A stretch of DNA of 64,000 nucleotides from an uncultured Tateyamaria sp. (lineage in GTDB: Bacteria > Pseudomonadota > Alphaproteobacteria > Rhodobacterales > Rhodobacteraceae). Within the stretch, counting starts at the first letter, position 1; each line of letters begins with the position of its first letter. Under the pieces are notes generated by a model. The model saw nothing but the letters and a program-made list of their open reading frames with translations. It did no database searches and was not told the DNA's origin. The translations under genes and the position numbers were made by a program. This document shows positions 63,465 through 64,000 of the stretch, piece by piece. The stretch is taken from NCBI GenBank assembly GCA_947501275.1, contig CANMVD010000001.1, positions 1-64,000 on the forward strand, written 5' to 3'.

Positions 63465-64000
63465 TCAGTGCAGCTTGGCATCAACTTCGGCTATCGCCGC
63501 ATCAATCAGCCCATTGGCACTTTCGGCGGTCATCTGCTTGGCAATAACGTCGCGCGCAGCCTGAACGGCCACAGTGGCCGCCATGTCACGGACTTCCTTG
63601 ACAGCGCCCGCCTCAGCCGAAGCAATCTGATCAGTCGCAGCAGCCAAGCGGCGCTCGATCGACTTTGTCAGGTCAGCGCGTGCCTGATCAGCAGCAGCTT
63701 CCGCATCCACCTTGGCCTGCGCGACAATTTTGTCTGCCTGCTCCTGCACTTCGCGATGCTTGCGCTCATAAGAGGCCAAAAGAGTCTGAGCCTCTTCCCG
63801 CAGAGACCGGGCCTCGTCGATTTCTGACTGAATGCCCGCAGCGCGGTCGTCCAGCATTTTCGAAATCATGCCCGGGACCTTGAAGTAGAACAGAACCCCA
63901 ATGAACAAGATAAAGGCAATGGAGACGATAAAGTCTGTGTTGCTCAGCTTCCAGAACTCCGCCGAAAACGGATTCTTGGAGGCAGCAAGCGCTGGACCAG
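63465..64000 (-). CDS. atpF: ATP synthase F0 subunit b, incomplete at the window edge
   Basis: About 177 residues are visible, running through the window edge at 64000, so the true start is outside. The visible part has the last residues of a signal-like or leader segment, the membrane helix (DFIVSIAFILFIGVLFYFKV), a long charged coiled coil (ARSLREEAQTLLASYERKHREVQEQADKIV, in parts) and the C-terminal AAARDVI-type helix. It is subunit b, the stator stalk that links F0 with F1. The sequence matches the Rhodobacter-type b subunit rather than b'. A terminator lies 24 nt after the stop. Confidence 0.93.
   Translation of the reverse strand, partial: GPALAASKNPFSAEFWKLSNTDFIVSIAFILFIGVLFYFKVPGMISKMLDDRAAGIQSEIDEARSLREEAQTLLASYERKHREVQEQADKIVAQAKVDAEAAADQARADLTKSIERRLAAATDQIASAEAGAVKEVRDMAATVAVQAARDVIAKQMTAESANGLIDAAIAEVDAKLH

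Noticed and set aside
1-64000. tRNA, rRNA, tmRNA and CRISPR
   Set aside because: No cloverleaf with a typical T-loop, no rRNA segment, and no spaced direct repeats were seen in the intergenic regions.
1-64000. Mobile elements or prophage
   Set aside because: No transposase, integrase or phage gene is present, and no region has markedly different base composition.

Overview
The window is a dense stretch of alphaproteobacterial core chromosome, most likely from the Roseobacter group of the Rhodobacterales. The evidence is: the order chvI-chvG-hprK-rapZ-EIIA-HPr beside pckA; a methylsuccinyl-CoA dehydrogenase of the ethylmalonyl-CoA pathway; the order pdxJ-acpS-lepB-rnc-era-recO; three tandem peptide deformylase genes before fmt; an ATP synthase b subunit of Rhodobacter type; and small families typical of the group (DUF6473, DUF1491, DUF3429). 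I cannot name the genus. I see no tRNA, rRNA, CRISPR array, insertion sequence, prophage or conjugation gene, so nothing here looks clearly acquired.

Layout. 1-7515: the 5' end of tuf, two tandem lipoproteins, a cytochrome P450, an M48 protease with a DUF898 membrane protein, and parC. 7736-14016: an SH3 protein, an SDR oxidoreductase, then a metabolic block with a cobalamin adenosyltransferase, etfBA and 3-hydroxybutyryl-CoA dehydrogenase. 14028-21400: an acyltransferase, a regulatory PTS branch (HPr, EIIA, RapZ, HPr kinase), the ChvG/ChvI two-component system and the divergent pckA. 21427-25798: an unusual LysR-like regulator with an acetyltransferase-like partner, a small XRE regulator, a 480-nt intergenic region rich in inverted repeats, and mcd. 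25894-28127: a LysE exporter, a hypothetical protein, a TetR regulator and a META lipoprotein. 28111-34271: a translation and secretion operon (pdxJ, Dabb, acpS, lepB, DUF805-LepB fusion, rnc, era, DUF1491, recO). 34426-40088: DUF2062, rsh, rpoZ, folK, a NYN protein and ispH. 40092-43666: a four-gene threonate/erythronate pathway. 43917-48873: a GNAT/LysR pair, a LysE exporter, the DUF3429-methyltransferase-rnhA operon and a small basic secreted protein. 48994-54705: a GlsB-like protein, fmt with three def genes, an aminotransferase and a glutathionyl-hydroquinone reductase-like protein. 54702-64000: an orphan receiver protein, two cobalamin genes, a lytic transglycosylase, smc, a GntR regulator and the 3' part of atpF.

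How the genes fit together. The adenosyltransferase and the two corrinoid genes supply adenosylcobalamin, which the mutases of the ethylmalonyl-CoA pathway need. Mcd belongs to that pathway and EtfAB is its probable electron acceptor. PckA next to ChvGI and the PTS kinases links central carbon flow to envelope and phosphate-transfer signalling. The lepB-era operon and the def/fmt operon cover protein export and N-terminal processing.

No clearly new defence or biosynthetic system is visible. The best candidates for undescribed biology are the LysR-like/acetyltransferase-like pair (21427-23111), a possible structured RNA at 46664-46780, a small His/Lys-rich secreted protein (48589-48873), a deformylase paralogue with Gln in place of the catalytic Glu, the DUF805-LepB fusion, and two CtrA-like sites. 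All coordinates and motifs were read by eye; no database search was run.
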